From NCBI GenBank assembly GCA_051294375.1, contig CM119265.1:21168555-21232554 (forward strand): DNA of 64,000 bases, read 5' to 3'. A model generated the notes under the pieces. The model was not told the DNA's origin, made no database searches, and worked only from the letters and a program-made list of their open reading frames with translations. Shown here piece after piece: positions 59,859 through 64,000 of this stretch; position 1 is the first letter of the stretch, and each line of letters starts with the position of its first letter. The position numbers were made by a program, and so were the translations under genes. Source of the stretch: Paraspadella gotoi. Lineage: Eukaryota; Chaetognatha.

Positions 59859-62738
59859 TGGGCGGAGACGTGATAGATACAGTGTAGAGATAGATAGGAG
59901 AAGACAGAAGTTTTATAACGGCGGATACATTGTAATACAAATGTAGACCCACGGTAGTTAAACCATTTATACGGTAATAAATGGTGAAAACGAGAAAGTT
60001 ATCTACAGTAGATTGTTACGCAGTTTGTGTCTACCATCGTCGAGCTGTCCGCTTTTAAAAGCCAAAAGTCCGGGCCAAGTGTCCTCAAGCTGCTAGGTCA
60101 GTGGGGCTAACTAACGCACCGGGTTACCGACCGGTGGCCAGAAGACATGACCCTACGCAGCGTGAACCTAAGCCGTGCTCCCCCCATACATCCCATTAGC
60201 AGTCCCCCCCAACGCCAGACGTCCACGTCAGTTTGGTGCGTCGTGGATGATAAGAGGCAGTGGGAGGGACGGCCATAATTTCTCGTTGGGATCCGATCGG
60301 AATGGCGTTGCGGGGAAGTTAAGCTGGGATGCGCCCGGCGAGTATCGCTTGCCACTAGCTTCTTGGTTTGAATGAAGAACAGTAATTGGGCTGCCAAAAA
60401 CTTAATTTTCCATCGAACTGTGGGATGGTGCGGTTTGTAAGGCAGAAGGCGCGGCTTGGACGGCAGATGGTTCGCCTAAAAGGCAGTGGCGGGCTGGAAA
60501 AGATAGGCGTCGCGGAGTACGATTCGATGAGGCGGAATATAGAGGGTGGCGGTTGAAGGGGAAGAGCACCGTTTGCAGAAAGAGAATCGACCTTTTGGCG
60601 CCGAGAGAGAGGCGACCTTGTTCATTACACTGTCTTTGATGACTCGGGCACAGGTTATGGCAACGAGTAGATGGCCCGATCAAGCAAATGGCGTTCCGGG
60701 CGCGGGGGATGGCATAGATGGTTAATTGGCGGTAGCATCGGAAGAGTCTGAGCCCGAGACAGGCCGGAAATCGCGCTGGATCTGCGTCGCCGAAAACGGC
60801 CGATCAATGCCTGATCTAGCGGGCCATAAGTCTGGAGAATGATCCGTTGGACTCCTCTGGTGGCTGCGTCGCTTATGGAGTCCGCAGCATCGTGTGGGAT
60901 GTTGGCACCGATCGGAGCAGATGCCTGAGTTCAGAACATTTTGATATACACTCTGGCTGTGTTTTTCATTTATCTTTAATGATAGCCAGTTTGTGGTGGC
61001 TGCAATACGCATTGCCATACTGAGGCCAAAACGTTTCCTTGCTCTTTGTCCTGTGAATATAGGATTTATATTGTTGGTACAGAGTACTGAGCAAGCTCGT
61101 GGCGGGAGATAGGCTGTCGTCGCTTATCCGTGCATCGTCGGTCACTGAAGTTATTTTTACGTACCTAATTATTTTTTTTTGGTTTGTTAGATATTTTGGA
61201 TATATGCGTAGTCAAGACCTTTGTCGGAGATGAGGTCATGAAAGTTGTCGCCAGTTGTTTAAAGCAGTGGCTAGTAGGCGGAGTAGTGGCCCTTCGCTAT
61301 CGCTCAGTCCATTTTCCCTTATCTTCTATCATATTTTCTCTTTGCACATTCGTCGTGTAGTGCTGAATTAGCTAGTTGTTTTTGGTTGGCAGGCATAGTA
61401 TGTGGTTGTCGGAGGTTCGATCGCAGGCCGAAGTACAGACGACGTAGTTTCACATGTTGATTTGGTTCATTAAAATTTCAAAACGAGTTGCTCGAATTTG
61501 CGTTGTTCAAAAGAAGTCAGCTAATGATCGGTCTTTGTCTCAAAGTAAGTAAAACGTATATGAGTTCTCTTGCTGTAGTTGGCGGTCATAATCGACGTGA
61601 GGCATGTGTGTTATAGTGTTTGATGTTTGGCGCCTAAAGCACGAAAAGTAGAGGGGCCATGATAAAAGTCGTAAGAGAGATGGGGAGATCGGAAAACATT
61701 CGTCTTTTTGCACCGATTTGATTTGTTGACGAAGCAGCTTTCAAGGATCCGGTCCTCGTATGAGCGAGGAACTTCTTAGAAGGGTGTCGGGTAGCGAAGA
61801 GGCGCGGGTCTGGCAAAGGAATTCATACTCGTGCGTTGTTTTGGGGGCGGGGATCACCTCATAGGCGGCGGATGAGATAACAAGATCGGCGAACTGAAGA
61901 TTCGAAATGCGTTCCTGAAAGAATTGATTATTGCGTACAAGTTTACGTCGCCATTTTTTTTTAATAGAAAGAACCAGAACAAGTGGAGTGTAGAGGGAAA
62001 GTTTCTTTAAAAGGCACAATAAGGGATCGTATGTAGACGTATTTTATAGATTTTGGAAAGAAGATACATAGTTTTGGGAGAAAATTAAGGGAAAGTTTGT
62101 AGAAGGAACAAAAACAAGATTCGATAGACCACAGGAATTGTGTTATTTTATTTCTTTATTGGAGCGGTAGGTTTGGGTTTGTAGTTCACAATTTCGAACG
62201 TTTCGAAGATTGAAGTGGGCCATGTGAACGGGGGAAAAAGTTTATTTTGGGAAGCATTTAGACATTTTAGCGAACAAAACGTTAGGGAGGGCGAAAATCG
62301 TGGAGGGGAGACAGGCTGGTTCTTTCGGGTGAAGTTTATTTGGTGTGAGAAATTTTGAGAGAAAGGCATTGATTTCGGGAACGGTTGGCGGACTGATTAA
62401 ATTCGTATCGTCCCGGCTAATCACCCCCGCACATTTAGTGGGCGCGTGATATAATTAGAATAAGAAGACATAGGTTTAAAACGGGATACATTTAATACAA
62501 TGTACAAGGAGTTGAAAGCATTAACAGTAATGAAAATGCGTGAACGAGAAAAGTAATTAGCAGGAAGATTTGAGATTGTGTTCTAACCATGCGTGGGAGC
62601 CTTGTCGCGCTTTTAAAAGCCCTAAACAAAGTCGCCGCAAGTGTCCTCTAGGCGCAAAGGGGTCAGGTGGCTAAACCCAACCCCACCGCGTGTACCGAAC
62701 GGTGGCCAGCAGACATGACCGCACGTGACCCTAAAGCG
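59859..62738 (-). mobile_element. Decayed LTR-retrotransposon-like element
   Basis: Direct repeats of about 318 bp (59859-60176) and 300 bp (62439-62738) share tgggcg at one edge, gcttttaaaagcc in the middle, caagtgtcct and a block ending ggtggccag-agacatgacc. They flank 2.26 kb. Read on the minus strand, a purine tract (ATGGGGGGAGCAC, about 60175-60187) directly precedes the 3' repeat, as a polypurine tract would. Minus-strand frames near 62242-62424 and 61741-62019 carry patterns loosely like Ty3/gypsy Gag (LFAKMSKCF; NLQFADLVISSAAYEV with IPAP and HEYEFL following). Frames are broken, no pol is seen and no primer-binding site was identified. Confidence 0.45.
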
Positions 62739-63165
62739 TCTCCTATATCTTTGAATTTGGTGATTTTTTGTGGATTGTAGGTTTATATTTTTCAAATTTC
62801 GACTTTAAAGGCATTTATTCTTAGTGTTATTATAGTTTTATTAAGGGGGTTGGAGCCTAGTTTGTATTATTCTTTGTTTAATATCTTAAAAAACCGCATC
62901 ATTTTGCGTTATCGGTTAAAGCCATATCAGGACAATGTTTTTAATGCAATTTTTTTTTTTCCCGCGGTGTTCGACACGATTTTGCGGGAAAATATATTCC
63001 CGACAAAATCTGGTGCGGACTTTACGTAAAAAGTCTGGCAAGACACCACCAAAATAGAAAAAAATAAAGACTCGCGGACGTTATCTCCGCGAATTTTTTT
63101 GTGAGCTTAAACATAAATAATAGAATAATACGAAAAAAAAAAGAATTAAAGAAATAAGAGGAAAG
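62739..63165. other. No gene seen
   Basis: AT-rich unique DNA. A small inverted pair, cgcggtgttcgacac and its surroundings near 62963-63030, was too weak to call. Confidence 0.35.
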
Positions 63166-64000
63166 AAAAAAAGGGAGAGAGTGGAAAGCAGAAAGAATAA
63201 TGAAGAGAAGAAGGAAGGAAGGTTAAGGAAAGGAAGGGAATGGGAAGGAATGAAGGAAGGAAGGAAGGTAAAGGAAGGCAAGGAAGGAAGTGAAGGAAAG
63301 GGAAGGAAAGAAAGTAAAAGGAAGGAAAGAAACAAGTTTGAGGGCAAAGCAATGTCGATCTGCCGCACAAATCAGTTAGCGGTAATTAATTAATTAATTA
63401 ATACAAACTATATAACTTAAAAACAAGTAATTTAATTAATAATTAATTAATTTGATCCGAAAATGGTTATGTTTTAGGTCTTTTCGTCCACTGAGCGCAC
63501 GACAAAAAGCACCGACGACCGACGATGAATTCCTCAAAAATGGTTCACGAATCGAGTTTCTCTTCTAAAAGAATAGAGAGTAGAAGAAGATTAATGAGAC
63601 ACAATTGCGATACGAAAGAAAAAGCAAATAAAGGAAAAAAATAGACGAGCGAAAGAAAGTAGAGAGAGAGAGAAAGCAGAGAAACCTAAAAAAAAGAGAC
63701 GAGACAAGAGATAGTGCAGTAAAGAGAGGATGAGAGACGAGAGAGCAGAGGAGAAGAGAGAGAGAGCAGAGATGAAAGAAAAAAAGAACAGAAGCAGTAT
63801 ATAGTGAATAAGAAAAAAGAGTATGAAAGTAACAGAAAAGGAGAAAGGAAGGAAAAGAATGAAGAGATAGAAAAGAAAGAAAGAGAAGAGAGAGAGAGAG
63901 ATAGAAGAAGAATCGGAAAGAGAAAGGAAGAGAAATATATAAATGCTCATAGAATTTATAAGGAAAATCAATATCGGCCTGATTCATAAAACGCGTTGTG
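63166..64000. repeat. Purine-rich DNA: (GGAA)n, (TTAA)n and GA-rich runs
   Basis: (GGAA)n-type repeats at 63215-63335, (TTAA)n at 63380-63400, and GA-rich sequence from 63650 to the end. Frames here are repeat artefacts. Confidence 0.7.

Overview
The window reads as nuclear DNA of an invertebrate animal. The protein-coding genes are split by GT-AG introns, encode secreted proteins with signal peptides, and sit far apart in AT-rich sequence. Long (CT)n/(GA)n runs, (GAC)n/(GTC)n trinucleotide runs, minisatellites and transposon remnants fill most of the rest. The phylum cannot be fixed from what is here. No bacterial-style operon, rRNA gene or CRISPR array was seen.

Only three loci are convincingly protein coding. 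(1) At 13.2-15.3 kb on the plus strand, a leader exon (signal peptide) is followed by three tandem, homologous 3' exons. Each encodes a REKR cleavage site, a short Gln-Trp N-terminus with one Cys, and 12-14 Gly-X-Y triplets. This is a very short, apparently processed, collagen-like secreted peptide with interchangeable last exons. (2) At 50.7-52.8 kb (minus) and (3) at 48.2-49.5 kb (minus) lie two tandem CAP-superfamily (SCP/TAPS, CRISP-related) secreted-protein genes. Both keep the CAP His-Glu-Glu-His cavity residues and share intron positions. They differ by one intron and by unrelated C-terminal tails; the upstream one has a Gly/Glu-rich linker and a hydrophobic end.

Mobile and repeat content, left to right: a 0.95 kb element with 28-29 bp terminal inverted repeats (8.1-9.0 kb); a pure CGG run (18.9 kb); a 4.5 kb pyrimidine-strand minisatellite (26.8-31.3 kb); purine minisatellites (32 and 36 kb); an array of perfect ATGCAT-centred palindromes (40.6-41.6 kb); a short AT-rich fragment whose best frames need TGA=Trp (41.8-42.0 kb); and a pair of ~310 bp direct repeats flanking 2.3 kb (59.9-62.7 kb), probably a decayed LTR element.

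The assembly itself is unusual. Several segments occur twice, once clean but with N gaps and once full of single-base indels (5.4/9.8 kb, 24.4/24.9 kb, 31.3/35.2 kb, 56.1/57.4 kb). Most of the six exactly-25-N gaps lie at their junctions. The noisy copies look like uncorrected long-read sequence placed beside the contigs it should have bridged. Blocks of random-looking sequence (0.86-3.26 kb, 58.5-59.1 kb) sit inside such segments. Copy number and reading frames there should not be taken at face value.
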